Shown in pieces: positions 35,178-43,713 of a stretch of DNA of 64,000 bases. Below the pieces are notes generated by a model, which searched no databases, had not been told where the DNA came from, and was given only the letters and a program-made list of their open reading frames with translations. The DNA is from JBOGNO01 sp050747245 (GTDB lineage Bacteria; Acidobacteriota; Terriglobia; Acidiferrales; UBA7541): contig JBOGNO010000001.1 of NCBI GenBank assembly GCA_050747245.1, positions 62,001 to 126,000 of the forward strand. Reading direction: 5' to 3'. How positions within the stretch are numbered: the first letter of the stretch is position 1; each line of letters starts with the position of its first letter. A program made the position numbers and the translations under genes.

Positions 35178-37745
35178 CTAAGGCTTTGGAGGTGCTGCCG
35201 CAGGCTTTTTGCTGCCTCCAAAGATACCAAAGATTCGCGTGAGGACGCCCTTTTTCTTTCCGTTATCTGCCGCAGCCGGATGCGTGCCCCCGCTCGGTTG
35301 CCCTCCGCCCCCAGCCGGATTCGCGCTTCCGCCTCCCGCGCCCGAAGCGGCGTTCGCGCCCGGTTGTCCCGGAGTTGCTGAATTCGGCTGCCCAAACAGT
35401 TTTCCTAGCCATCCGGCAGGCGCATGTTCCGCTGACGCCCGCCCTCCGTGCAGCGGGCAATACTCTGTCGGCTCCGTGCCCTGGATAAAGACTTCGCTTT
35501 GCGTTTGCGGGCACTCTGGCGTCGCCAGTTCCCCGGACTGTGGGTCAATCGTCACTTGTACAATTCCCGCTGGCGCTGTGAAGTCCTGCACATTCTTATA
35601 TGCCGGCAAGGCTACAGCTCGCTTCATGAACTCCGCCCATACCGGTCCTGCCGAAGTCGCGCCCGATAAATCCAAGTCGCGGTTGTCGTCGAATCCCACC
35701 CATACCACGCAGAGCAGATTCGAAGTGAATCCGGCGAACCAGCCATCGCGCGACGTCCCGGTCTTCCCCGCCGCCGGTGCGGTAAATCCCCGCCCCCTAA
35801 CCCCCGCCCCCGTGCCGCGATTCAGGACGTCCTCCATCAAGCTGGTCACTAGGTACGCGACTCGCGGATCCATCACCGCGCGTGTTCGCGGCGCATCCTG
35901 TTCGGCCGCCGACCCATCTGCCTCCACGACTCTCTTCACGAAGAGCGGTTCCGCCCTCACGCCCTGGTTCGCGAATATCGTATAGCCTGAGGCAACTTCC
36001 AGTGGCGTCATCTCATAAGCCCCCAGCGCCACCGCCGGGGTCCCCTCAATGTGCGGGTCGAGCCCGAGCTGCTTTGCGTACGAAGCCACCCTGTCGTAGC
36101 CCACCATCTCCGCCACTTTCACCGTCGCCACGTTTAGCGAGCGCGTCAGCGCCGTGCGCACCGTCACTGTGCCATCGAACTCTTCGCCGTAATTATTCGG
36201 CGTGTAGTCTTTCCCGTCGAAGCTGAAGGTCGTCGGCTCGTCCACCACGGTCGTCACCGGCGTGATAATGGGCTGCAGTCCTTCCACGGCATTCTCAAAC
36301 GCCGCCGCGTACACAAACGGCTTGAAGGAAGAGCCCGGCTGCCGCCGCGCCAGCGCGTGATTGAGTTGACTCTCTCCGTAGCTCCTGCCTCCTACGAGCG
36401 CCCGGATTTCTCCCGTCTTCGGATCGAGCGCCACGAGCGCCACCTGCACCGGAGGAACAGCTTCCCCCTTGCGCTTCCACGCTGCGTACCGCCGCACAAG
36501 TTGCGCATCCACGTTTCTTATTCCTATGTCGATCGCCTCGCTGGCGGCCCTCTGAAGGTCCGGATCCAGGCTCGTGTAAATGCGGTAACTTTGCGTCGTC
36601 AGGTCCGTCTCGGAAAAATTCTCCAGCAGGTTGTCTCGCACCATGTCCACGAAGTACGGCGCCGCCGCCGATTCCACGCCGCCACCTGTAAACCGCAGTT
36701 TTTCGCGCTTGGCCGCGTCCGCTTGTTCCGGCTTGATCATGCTGTCTTCCACCATTTGCGCCAGCACACGGTCGCGCGCTTCGATCGCTCGATCCGGATG
36801 CCGCTCCGCCGTCGCATACCGGTTGGGCGAGCGGATGATCGCCGCCAGGAACGCGGACTCTCCCAGGCTCAATTCGCGCACGTCTTTCCCGAAATACGCT
36901 GTGGCAGCTTCACCGAAACCTCGAATCGCGAAACTTCCCCGGTTGCCCAAGTACACTTCGTTGGCGTACAGCTCGAATATTTGCTGCTTCGAGAAGCGCT
37001 GTTCCAGTTCCAGCGCCACCAGCGTCTCCGCCATTTTTCTCTGCCAGGTCCGCTCGTTGGTGAAAAGGAAGCTGCGCGCCACCTGCATGTCCAGCGTGCT
37101 GGCGCCCTGGGCCTTTTGTCCCCGGCGAAGGTCTGCCCATGCAGCTCCCGCTACACGCAGGGGATCGAACCCCGGATGTTCGAAGAAGCGTTTGTCTTCC
37201 GCCGCCAGCACCGCTTGCACCAGGATCGGCGGCAAATCCTGGTATCGCATCACGCGACGCTTTTCCCGCGAGCTGCCGAAGAGGTTTGTCAGCAGTTGCG
37301 GCTCCACTTCGGCTTCGCCCAGTGCATCCCCGCGCGGCAGAGCCATGATTCGCGTGATGGTGTTGCCGGTGAATTCCACGCGCAGTGCGTTGGCCTCGCC
37401 GAAATACGAGGTCGCTGAAGGGTGAATTTCGATCGTCGAGCCTGTCACGCGGAACCGTCCTGGTGCGCCCGGGTTGTCCTGGTCCGTGTACCCCGCGTGG
37501 AGCAGGTCATCCGTGAGCGCGGAGGGGCGCAGTTGTTCTCCCGTAAAGATCCTCTGCGGTGCGGCAAACACGTGCGAAGTGTTTTCGTAGATGGCTCCGC
37601 CCAGCCGCTGATCAATCATCCGCGAATAACGGATGTAATAGAACGAAAAGACGCCGGCTCCGGCCAGAAAGATCGCCAGCAGGCAGCACAGCATCGCGAT
37701 TCCAAATCGCGAGCTCCAGAATCCTTTCGCCACTCGAATCTTCAA
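35178..37745 (-). CDS. Bifunctional penicillin-binding protein, PBP1A type
   Basis: An 855-residue class A PBP that polymerises lipid II and cross-links peptides. An N-terminal transmembrane helix (14-38) is followed by the GT51 glycosyltransferase (catalytic Glu183 in LAAEDKRFFEHPG; QGASTLDMQVA; RKMAETLVALELE). The transpeptidase then carries the three canonical motifs S472-SFK, S536-LN and K661-TG. The last 120 residues are low-complexity Gly/Pro/Ala with a terminal basic-hydrophobic patch (VLTRIFGIFGGSKK). The start is a TTG with GGGGGAGAGG upstream. The Gly/Pro tail is unusual and might be a cell-wall or partner tether. Confidence 0.93.
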   Translation of the reverse strand: MKIRVAKGFWSSRFGIAMLCCLLAIFLAGAGVFSFYYIRYSRMIDQRLGGAIYENTSHVFAAPQRIFTGEQLRPSALTDDLLHAGYTDQDNPGAPGRFRVTGSTIEIHPSATSYFGEANALRVEFTGNTITRIMALPRGDALGEAEVEPQLLTNLFGSSREKRRVMRYQDLPPILVQAVLAAEDKRFFEHPGFDPLRVAGAAWADLRRGQKAQGASTLDMQVARSFLFTNERTWQRKMAETLVALELEQRFSKQQIFELYANEVYLGNRGSFAIRGFGEAATAYFGKDVRELSLGESAFLAAIIRSPNRYATAERHPDRAIEARDRVLAQMVEDSMIKPEQADAAKREKLRFTGGGVESAAAPYFVDMVRDNLLENFSETDLTTQSYRIYTSLDPDLQRAASEAIDIGIRNVDAQLVRRYAAWKRKGEAVPPVQVALVALDPKTGEIRALVGGRSYGESQLNHALARRQPGSSFKPFVYAAAFENAVEGLQPIITPVTTVVDEPTTFSFDGKDYTPNNYGEEFDGTVTVRTALTRSLNVATVKVAEMVGYDRVASYAKQLGLDPHIEGTPAVALGAYEMTPLEVASGYTIFANQGVRAEPLFVKRVVEADGSAAEQDAPRTRAVMDPRVAYLVTSLMEDVLNRGTGAGVRGRGFTAPAAGKTGTSRDGWFAGFTSNLLCVVWVGFDDNRDLDLSGATSAGPVWAEFMKRAVALPAYKNVQDFTAPAGIVQVTIDPQSGELATPECPQTQSEVFIQGTEPTEYCPLHGGRASAEHAPAGWLGKLFGQPNSATPGQPGANAASGAGGGSANPAGGGGQPSGGTHPAAADNGKKKGVLTRIFGIFGGSKKPAAAPPKP

Positions 37746-37839
37746 GTCTGCCTCTCCCCCGCCTTGCAGGTTCCCCTACATCCTTTGACGCAAGGAAGCC
37801 CGCAGGGATGCCCGGCCGGGCCCGTGGCAATCCGTCTGC

Positions 37840-38226
37840 CTACTTGAAAATCGAATTACTGTTGCACTGAGGATGGAAATTTAGATTGAATTGATAAAAA
37901 TATAGGTCCACGGGAACTGTGTAATCAAGCGCAACCGTCACGGCGCCACCGCCCACGGTGATTCGAATGGTGTCGCGCGTCCCCGGGATGTCATTTTCCT
38001 TCATCGCTTTGTAGATCGCGTCGCGCACATCTTCTTCGCTCTGGCGCATCCTCACGGCGGCCTGTGTATCGTTTATCATCGTGTCCGTAAAAACGTAGTT
38101 GTCGTAATAAATGGGCACGATCTTGATCAAAAAAATAACGATGGCCGCCAGGATCAGCAGTGAAAGCAGGGTTTTCAGCCTCGCCGCTCCCCGCTCGCGG
38201 GATTGCGAGTTCCTTGCGGCATGCAT
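37840..38226 (-). CDS. Small membrane-anchored protein with periplasmic domain, unknown function
   Basis: A 128-residue protein with a basic N-terminus, one transmembrane helix (about 17-36, LKTLLSLLILAAIVIFLIKI) and a periplasmic domain (about 40-128). The domain begins with an acidic helix (RMRQSEEDVRDAIYKAMKEN) and continues with alternating beta strands (TIRITVGGGAVTVALDYTV). The organisation resembles DUF4845-type proteins, but I cannot confirm that by eye. It precedes the PBP1A gene by 95 bases on the same strand, so shared transcription is likely. Confidence 0.65.
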   Translation of the reverse strand: MHAARNSQSRERGAARLKTLLSLLILAAIVIFLIKIVPIYYDNYVFTDTMINDTQAAVRMRQSEEDVRDAIYKAMKENDIPGTRDTIRITVGGGAVTVALDYTVPVDLYFYQFNLNFHPQCNSNSIFK

Positions 38227-38338
38227 GGTCTAGGCTCTCGGCTCGCCTCGTTCGAGAGTATCTCAACCGAGGCTAGCACCACGCTCTGCGAGTGTCGAGG
38301 CGCGCTCTCTTACCTTGTGACCCGAAAGGAAATGCTGG

Positions 38339-39778
38339 TTAGTAGGCCCGCGCGAAAACGCCTTTTTCCGTCGCCGCCTCGCCGCAACAAATGCACCGTC
38401 CCGCCCCGCCCTGCACTTCGGCGGGAATGCAGCGCATCGTGGCCTTCGTTTCTTCTTTAATCTTGGCCTCGCACTCCGCCCGGCCGCACCAAAACGCCAC
38501 CGCGAAACCGCCTTCCACTGCCGCCTTGAATTCCTCGTAGTTTTTCGGCTCTTGGGTGTGCGCCTTTCGGAATTCGAGAGCCCGCTCGTACAGCGCCTTC
38601 TGGATCTCCTCCAGCGCGAACTTCACCGCGGCCGAAATCCCTGCCTGCGCGCTGCTCGTTTTGCCCGGCTTCCCCGGACGGTCCCGCCGTGCCAGCACTA
38701 GGCTCCCTTGCGCGACATCCTTCGGTCCCAACTCGATCCGCAACGGCACTCCCCGCATTTCCCAGTCATTGAATTTGAATCCCGGACTCACGCCTTCGCG
38801 CACGTCCATTTTTACGCGAACGCCTTCCGCCGTAAGCTCGCCGCGAACCCGTTCCGCCGCGGGCATCACCACGGCCCTTTCTTCGGCGCTCTTGAAGATT
38901 GGCACCACCGCCACCTGAAACGGCGCCAGCCGCGGCGGCAGGATAAGTCCCTGATCGTCGCCGTGCGCCATAATGATCGCGCCCACCACGCGCGTTGAGA
39001 GTCCCCACGAAGTCGTCCAGCAATGTTGCAGCGTCCCGTTTTTATCCAGGTAGCGAATCTCGAAAGCCTTCGCAAAATTCTGTCCCAGGTTGTGCGAAGT
39101 GCAGAATTGCAGCGCCTTCCCGTCCCCCATCATGGCTTCGAGCGAATAGGTCACGTCCGCGCCTGCGAATTTTTCCGAATCCGATTTTCTCCCCGCGAAG
39201 ACCGGCACCGCCGCCTCATTCACCGCGAAATCCGTATAGACGTCCACCATTTGCCGCGTTTCGGCTTCCGCCTCTTCATACGTCGCGTGAGCGGTGTGCC
39301 CTTCCTGCCAGAAAAACTCCAGCGTCCTCAGAAAGAGCTTCGTCCGCAGCTCCCACCGCACCACGCTGTTCCACTGGTTGATCAGCACCGGCAGGTCGCG
39401 GTACGACTGAATCCATTTTGCATACGCGTGCCCGATAATCGTCTCCGAAGTCGGCCGGATTACCAGTGGCTCTTCCAATTTTTCTCCGCCGCCGTGCGTC
39501 ACCACGGCCAGCTCCGGCGCGAATCCCTCCACGTGCGATTTTTCTTTCTGTATGAAACTCTGCGGTATCAGCAGCGGAAACGCCGCGTTCACGTGCCCGG
39601 TGGCCTTAAATCGCCGGTCGAGCGCCGCCGTGATATTCTCCCACAGCGCCCAGCCGTACGGCCGCACGATCATGCAGCCGCGCACCGGCGCGTAGTCCGC
39701 CAGCTCCGCGCGCAGCACCAGCTGGTTGTACCACTCAGCAAAATCCGCCGCCCTCGTGGGAAGTTTCTGTTCCGTCAT
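38339..39778 (-). CDS. proS: Prolyl-tRNA synthetase, archaeal/eukaryotic (short) type
   Basis: A class II synthetase charging tRNA-Pro. At 479 residues it lacks the editing domain inserted in the long bacterial form. Motifs are FAEWYNQLVLRAELADYAPVRGCMI-type N-terminus, RPTSETIIGHAYAKWI (motif 2 region), FLRTLEFFWQEGHTAHAT, TSHNLGQNFAKAFEI and SWGLSTRVVGAIIMAHGD (motif 3). The C-terminal extension holds Cys residues in FWCGRAEC and GRCICCGEAATEKG, a zinc-binding domain, and ends in a tyrosine (FARAY), all features of the archaeal/eukaryotic type. This type occurs in a minority of bacterial groups, so it carries phylogenetic information. Confidence 0.95.
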   Translation of the reverse strand: MTEQKLPTRAADFAEWYNQLVLRAELADYAPVRGCMIVRPYGWALWENITAALDRRFKATGHVNAAFPLLIPQSFIQKEKSHVEGFAPELAVVTHGGGEKLEEPLVIRPTSETIIGHAYAKWIQSYRDLPVLINQWNSVVRWELRTKLFLRTLEFFWQEGHTAHATYEEAEAETRQMVDVYTDFAVNEAAVPVFAGRKSDSEKFAGADVTYSLEAMMGDGKALQFCTSHNLGQNFAKAFEIRYLDKNGTLQHCWTTSWGLSTRVVGAIIMAHGDDQGLILPPRLAPFQVAVVPIFKSAEERAVVMPAAERVRGELTAEGVRVKMDVREGVSPGFKFNDWEMRGVPLRIELGPKDVAQGSLVLARRDRPGKPGKTSSAQAGISAAVKFALEEIQKALYERALEFRKAHTQEPKNYEEFKAAVEGGFAVAFWCGRAECEAKIKEETKATMRCIPAEVQGGAGRCICCGEAATEKGVFARAY

Positions 39779-39849
39779 TCGCAGTCCCGTTTTTTCTTCA
39801 ATGTGCGCTGAAGCCGTACAGCACTCTTCGCGCGTGAAATGAAAGCGAT

Positions 39850-39875
39850 TTAGGTTAGGTGACCCGCCAACCTAA
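39850..39875. repeat. Short inverted repeat between proS and the DinB-superfamily gene
   Basis: TTAGGTT (39850-39856) is perfectly complementary to AACCTAA (39869-39875) around a 12-base spacer, in the 187-base divergent intergenic region. It could be an operator for either gene; there is no further support. Confidence 0.35.
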
Positions 39876-39965
39876 GTCAACCGCCCAGCAACTTGACGCT
39901 CTTCCATTCTTCTTCCACCTTTTAATTCGCCCGCGTATCCTGAGGCGTTCCACCGAGGTGGCCCT

Positions 39966-40538
39966 ATGAAACTAGCGGCATTCTTCGCTACGGTCTCTCT
40001 TACGCTCTTGGCTGCCCCAGCCTTCGCTCAGCAGGACGAGGTCCCCAAAAACATCGCCGACAGCGTCGGCGCTACACTCAGCTACACCGAAGGCGAATTC
40101 CTCGGCGCGGCCGAAGCCATGCCCGAAGCAAACTATGCCTTCATTCCCAGCCATGGCAATTTCAAAGGCGTGCGTTCGTTCGCCGAGCAGGTCAAGCACG
40201 TGGCCTGTGCCAATTTCGCTTTCTTCAACGAAATTGAGGGCACCACTCCGCCGGAACATTGCGAGAAAGGCGGCCCCTCGAAGGCCGCAACCAAGGCCGA
40301 ACTCCTCAAGTATTTGCGCGATTCATACGACTACGCCAGCCGCGTTCTTGCCACCATCAACGAGAAGAATGCCCTCGACCGCGTGGAAGGCCCCTACGCC
40401 GGCCCAAACACGAAACTGGGCATGGCCGTGACCGCTGTCTGGCACGTCACCGATCACTACGGCCAAATTGTCGAGTACCTGCGGATGAACGGCATCGTTC
40501 CGCCCTCGACGCAGCAGTACCCGCTCGCCGTGCGCTAG
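39966..40538 (+). CDS. Exported DinB-superfamily (DinB_2-like) protein
   Basis: A 190-residue protein with a signal peptide (MKLAAFFATVSLTLLAAPAFA). The mature part is a four-helix bundle of the DinB/YfiT superfamily, unrelated to DNA polymerase IV. Its probable metal-binding histidine triad is His78 (EQVKHVACAN), His160 and His164 (VWHVTDHYGQIVEYLR). Members act as thiol-dependent transferases or hydrolases in some organisms, but most, and especially exported ones, have no known substrate. A good AGGTGG ribosome binding site precedes the ATG. Downstream begins the repeat-rich island. Confidence 0.85.
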   Translation: MKLAAFFATVSLTLLAAPAFAQQDEVPKNIADSVGATLSYTEGEFLGAAEAMPEANYAFIPSHGNFKGVRSFAEQVKHVACANFAFFNEIEGTTPPEHCEKGGPSKAATKAELLKYLRDSYDYASRVLATINEKNALDRVEGPYAGPNTKLGMAVTAVWHVTDHYGQIVEYLRMNGIVPPSTQQYPLAVR

Positions 40539-40727
40539 AAATTCCGCCCGCGGCCTATTCATATCTCTGTCCCGTCATCGGGTTCCCGCCACGCCCGCCG
40601 CGCCACGCGCGTTGACTGCATGGTCGCCCTCCGCTACGAATGAGCCTACGAACGCGGTCACGCCGCGCCGAAAAGTAGACACTGTGATTCTGGGGGCCGC
40701 CCGTCCCTCACGTCTCAAAGCCCTTGG

Positions 40728-40757
40728 TGTCATCCCGACCGCAGCGGAGGGATCTGC
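40728..40757 (+). repeat. Copy of a dispersed intergenic repeat (GTCATCC...GGATCTGC type)
   Basis: The 30 bases begin TGTCATCCCGACC and end GGAGGGATCTGC, with an imperfect inverted-repeat core (CCGACCGC/GCGGAGGG). I recognise this pattern as a common extragenic element that recurs many times in genomes of several phyla, including acidobacteria. Only one copy is in the window, so the assignment rests on recall of the pattern and not on repetition seen here. Confidence 0.45.
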
Positions 40758-40796
40758 TTCTCGCCTTCTGTAGCGGCCACCTTTTGCGCCTCTGCA

Positions 40797-40954
40797 TCCC
40801 GATGCTTTTTATCGGGAAGGTGGGCATTCCGTATCGACACTCGGAGCGCGCCGTTTCTGGAGTGCGGCGGCTGGACGCCGCTTTGCCTCACTATCGCAGT
40901 CTGCACCCCGACGCTGCTCGTCGGGGCCGATGCTTTTTATCGGGAAGGTGGGCA
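40797..40954 (+). repeat. Cluster of four hairpins including a 28-bp direct repeat
   Basis: An identical 28-bp unit (core GATGCTTTTTATCGGG) occurs at 40799-40826 and 40927-40954. Each unit folds: TCCCGAT-7-ATCGGGA (40797-40817) and CCGAT-7-ATCGG (40927-40943). Between them are GCGGCG-6-CGCCGC (40864-40881) and CCCCGAC-7-GTCGGGG (40906-40926). Three of the four have 7-base loops. The last unit has an ATG in frame with the SIR2-PIN gene, which makes the gene look 46 codons longer than it is. This is the architecture of extragenic palindromic repeats, non-coding and possibly mobile. Confidence 0.75.
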
Positions 40955-41067
40955 ACTTTACTCTCCATTTCCAGTCGCCTCTCCGTCGCATCGCTGCCTT
41001 CCCAGGCTCGCGTACCATATTGTTCCGCCAAGGTGTAAAATCGCCCGGCGATTTCTTAAGGTTCTCT

Positions 41068-43713
41068 ATGTACGACTTAATTGACTACCTCAACAAAGGA
41101 AGCTGCATTGCTTTTATCGGCGCCGGGCCCTCTTGTCAGATAGGCCTCCCAGACTGGACTAGGCTGACTGAACGAGTCCTAGAGGAAATAAGGAAGAAGA
41201 ATCCGGACAACGTCGACAATTACGAAATCCTTTTCGCCACACAGAAATATGTTGAGCTGCTCGGCAACGCCTGGCGGAAGTTCTCGCCAGAATTTGTCAT
41301 CCAAGTGTGTAAGACGGCCCTCGCCGATAATCTGAACATTGGCTCGATCTACCAATTCCTAGTGGATTTCGATTTTCATGGCTACATGACGACAAACTTG
41401 GATTCCGTTCTCAGACGGCATTTTGTGCAAAGCGGAAGAGCCGTGCTTGAATTCACGAACTCAAAATCACAATTGGAGTCAGTCGATTTCGACCTATCCA
41501 CAAGTATTGTTAAGGTGCACGGTGATCTCGACGACGCAAGTACATTGATATTGACTGATGACCAGTTCGATAAAGTCATCGGCGATCCGTCCTTTGAGCA
41601 TTTGCGATCCTTTTTGAGGGCTCACTTGACAGCATCGAGGATCTTGTTTCTTGGCTACTCGTTGCGAGACCCAGACTTGCAATTTCTCGCGAAGCTTTCG
41701 GTATTCGCCCTTCGGAGGAAGACGCCTCTGTTCGCGGTTGTCGCGAACGCAAGCCCAGAAGACTGCGACGAATGGGACCGGAAGTACAACATTCGGATTA
41801 TTACGTACCGCAATCCAGACGGGCGTCACGCAGAACTGAAAAGCATTTTCGAAATTCTAGGCAAGTATCTGGCACTGCGCGGAGAAACTCCTCCGCCGTC
41901 CTCGCCCCTGTCACTGGCCGTTGCGCAATCCCTCTTTATGTGGCACAGGTTTCAACTGAAAAGCGGAAGGGGAGCACGCATTGATGCGTTTAAGTCCTTA
42001 GTTCTCGCAGCGCTGGGCAGTGAACCCAGATCTGCGGGCCCACTCACCGTCCCGGACATCGTTGCAAAGGTGGCCAGGATTGCTCATATGCGCCCAGAGA
42101 GAATCAGCGATTCGGTCACTGAAGCCGTCTTAGCAGCTACCAATGAGCAGCTCTTGGAAAGGCGGAGCGCTGAAACTCTTCAACTCACTGATAAGGGATA
42201 CGAAATTAATCAGAAATATTCGAACCAATTTGTAAGCCTCCAGAAGGAATTCCTGCTACAGATTGAACTGGATTTCAATCACCGAACGCCTGGCGTGTCC
42301 CGTCCAAATCTAGACAAACTCAAGACGGCAGTTACCGAAACCATTGTCTCGGCATTTACAGAGCGAGGGGCCGAAATAGTTCAGGCGGTCTTTAGTCACG
42401 AGACGGTACTCCGGCCATCGGCGAATCTTTTTAAGATCATTAGCAGCAGGGCCCAGGCCTTCGATTCTCAATTGCGGTATGCATTCATAAACTACGTAAC
42501 CGAGATTTTAACCAGACCGAAGGGCGTCCATGAGCGCTTTCTGGAATACCTCTCCAAGGCTTTCTTTGCCGTCCAGGCACTTGACCTAGACCCCGACGGA
42601 AGTAGAGTCCGACGGTCTTTGATATCCAATCACACTCTGATCGTAGATTCAAACGTACTGATCCCCACTCTTGCTTGTAACTCGGTCCACAATTCAACCA
42701 TCGCAGAGATACTCAGGGGGTCGAAGGCTGCTGGCGTCAGGTTAATCGTAACTCCCCGTCTTTTCGACGAAACCAGAAGCCACCTCTCCTGGGCTCAGTT
42801 CCTGATTGACAACCACGGAGAGCAGTCCCTGGAAGTGCTATCCGCTGCTCTAGGACGTGGCCATTACAAACAGAATGCCTTCTTGGATGGATATATCCGC
42901 TACTGTAATGACGTAAAGGTGTCATCGTGGCCGGACTACTTGGAATATTGTTTCGGCGGCCCGCCAACTCCTGGAGCCATCCGCGTACTCCTCAACAAAT
43001 TGGGTATCGAGTATTTCGGGACACACAAGATTTATTCCAAAGACCAAAACTACCACGTCGTGAAGGAAGAGACAGCCACAGCATTGAAGGAAATGCTGGA
43101 GACTCGACCTGAGATTCAAAAAACACCAGAAAGAATGGAAACAGAGTCTGAAGTTTACGCGACGATTTCACTCTGGAGAACACTGAAACCAGCAGACCTC
43201 TTACCTGAAGATTGGAACTGCTCGTTCTTGACGTATTCAAGCCACCTCAACAGAGTCGCGCGCGAAGGGCCAAATTCTGTGGGACGTAACATCACTGTCC
43301 GCCCTGATGTGCTTTATGAATTTATCGGGCGACTCGAACCATCGGGAGATTTCAAGGTACATTTCAAAGATGTGCTCTTGGCCACTCATTTCCGCCCCGC
43401 GGAATACTTCATCGACAAACAAAAATATGCACGATTCTTCAGTCCGCTGCTACGACACGCTGAGGAGATTTATAGGGGGAGTCTCGAAACCTTTCGACGA
43501 TTGGTAAGTTCGTCGCTCACTTCTGATTCGCTGCTCGAAATCCAAGAACTTGAGCGACCGTTCGCAGTCGAGAACTTAACTGCTCAAGTGGATCAGACCC
43601 TGCGGGCAGAGGTCAATCGGTTAGGCGAAGAAAATCTGGAACTGAAAAGAGAGCTCCAGAAACTACACGGGCGAGCCGCGAGGCGCAAGCAAAGAAGAAC
43701 CAAGAGGCGATAG
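41068..43713 (+). CDS. SIR2-like / winged-helix / PIN-like fusion protein, candidate single-gene defence effector
   Basis: 881 residues. Residues 1-270 are a SIR2_2-type Rossmann domain with all its motifs: FIGAGPS (17-22), TTNLD (108-112, catalytic Asn110), KVHGD (His151) and GYSLRDPD (196-203). Such domains cleave NAD+ in anti-phage systems. Residues about 300-385 look like a winged helix (MRPERISDSVTEAVLAATNE, then LQLTDKGYEI). A helical linker follows, then a PIN-like nuclease region from about 520: LIVDSNVLI (Asp527), TPRLFDETRSHL (Glu568), an acidic ETESEVY (691-697) and FLTYSSHL where PIN domains usually have a T-x-D. The C-terminus is a coiled coil (845-870) and an Arg/Lys tail. GC is visibly lower than in flanking genes. 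No partner gene is adjacent. SIR2 assignment is firm; the PIN assignment is moderate. Confidence 0.85.
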   Translation: MYDLIDYLNKGSCIAFIGAGPSCQIGLPDWTRLTERVLEEIRKKNPDNVDNYEILFATQKYVELLGNAWRKFSPEFVIQVCKTALADNLNIGSIYQFLVDFDFHGYMTTNLDSVLRRHFVQSGRAVLEFTNSKSQLESVDFDLSTSIVKVHGDLDDASTLILTDDQFDKVIGDPSFEHLRSFLRAHLTASRILFLGYSLRDPDLQFLAKLSVFALRRKTPLFAVVANASPEDCDEWDRKYNIRIITYRNPDGRHAELKSIFEILGKYLALRGETPPPSSPLSLAVAQSLFMWHRFQLKSGRGARIDAFKSLVLAALGSEPRSAGPLTVPDIVAKVARIAHMRPERISDSVTEAVLAATNEQLLERRSAETLQLTDKGYEINQKYSNQFVSLQKEFLLQIELDFNHRTPGVSRPNLDKLKTAVTETIVSAFTERGAEIVQAVFSHETVLRPSANLFKIISSRAQAFDSQLRYAFINYVTEILTRPKGVHERFLEYLSKAFFAVQALDLDPDGSRVRRSLISNHTLIVDSNVLIPTLACNSVHNSTIAEILRGSKAAGVRLIVTPRLFDETRSHLSWAQFLIDNHGEQSLEVLSAALGRGHYKQNAFLDGYIRYCNDVKVSSWPDYLEYCFGGPPTPGAIRVLLNKLGIEYFGTHKIYSKDQNYHVVKEETATALKEMLETRPEIQKTPERMETESEVYATISLWRTLKPADLLPEDWNCSFLTYSSHLNRVAREGPNSVGRNITVRPDVLYEFIGRLEPSGDFKVHFKDVLLATHFRPAEYFIDKQKYARFFSPLLRHAEEIYRGSLETFRRLVSSSLTSDSLLEIQELERPFAVENLTAQVDQTLRAEVNRLGEENLELKRELQKLHGRAARRKQRRTKRR

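Larger units (their letters stand above)
40539..41067. other. Repeat-rich intergenic region upstream of the SIR2-PIN gene
   Basis: About 530 bases without a credible gene. It holds a dispersed-repeat-like element (40728-40757), four hairpins and a 28-bp direct repeat (listed separately). Near the SIR2-PIN gene a TAAAAT at 41036-41041 could be a -10 element, but no acceptable -35 lies upstream, so the promoter is uncertain. TTAAGG six bases before ATG 41068 is a fair ribosome binding site. Confidence 0.6.

Noticed and set aside
40930..41067. A 46-codon upstream extension of the SIR2-PIN gene
   Set aside because: Its ATG lies inside a hairpin repeat, no ribosome binding site precedes it, and the SIR2 domain starts naturally at ATG 41068 with TTAAGG upstream.
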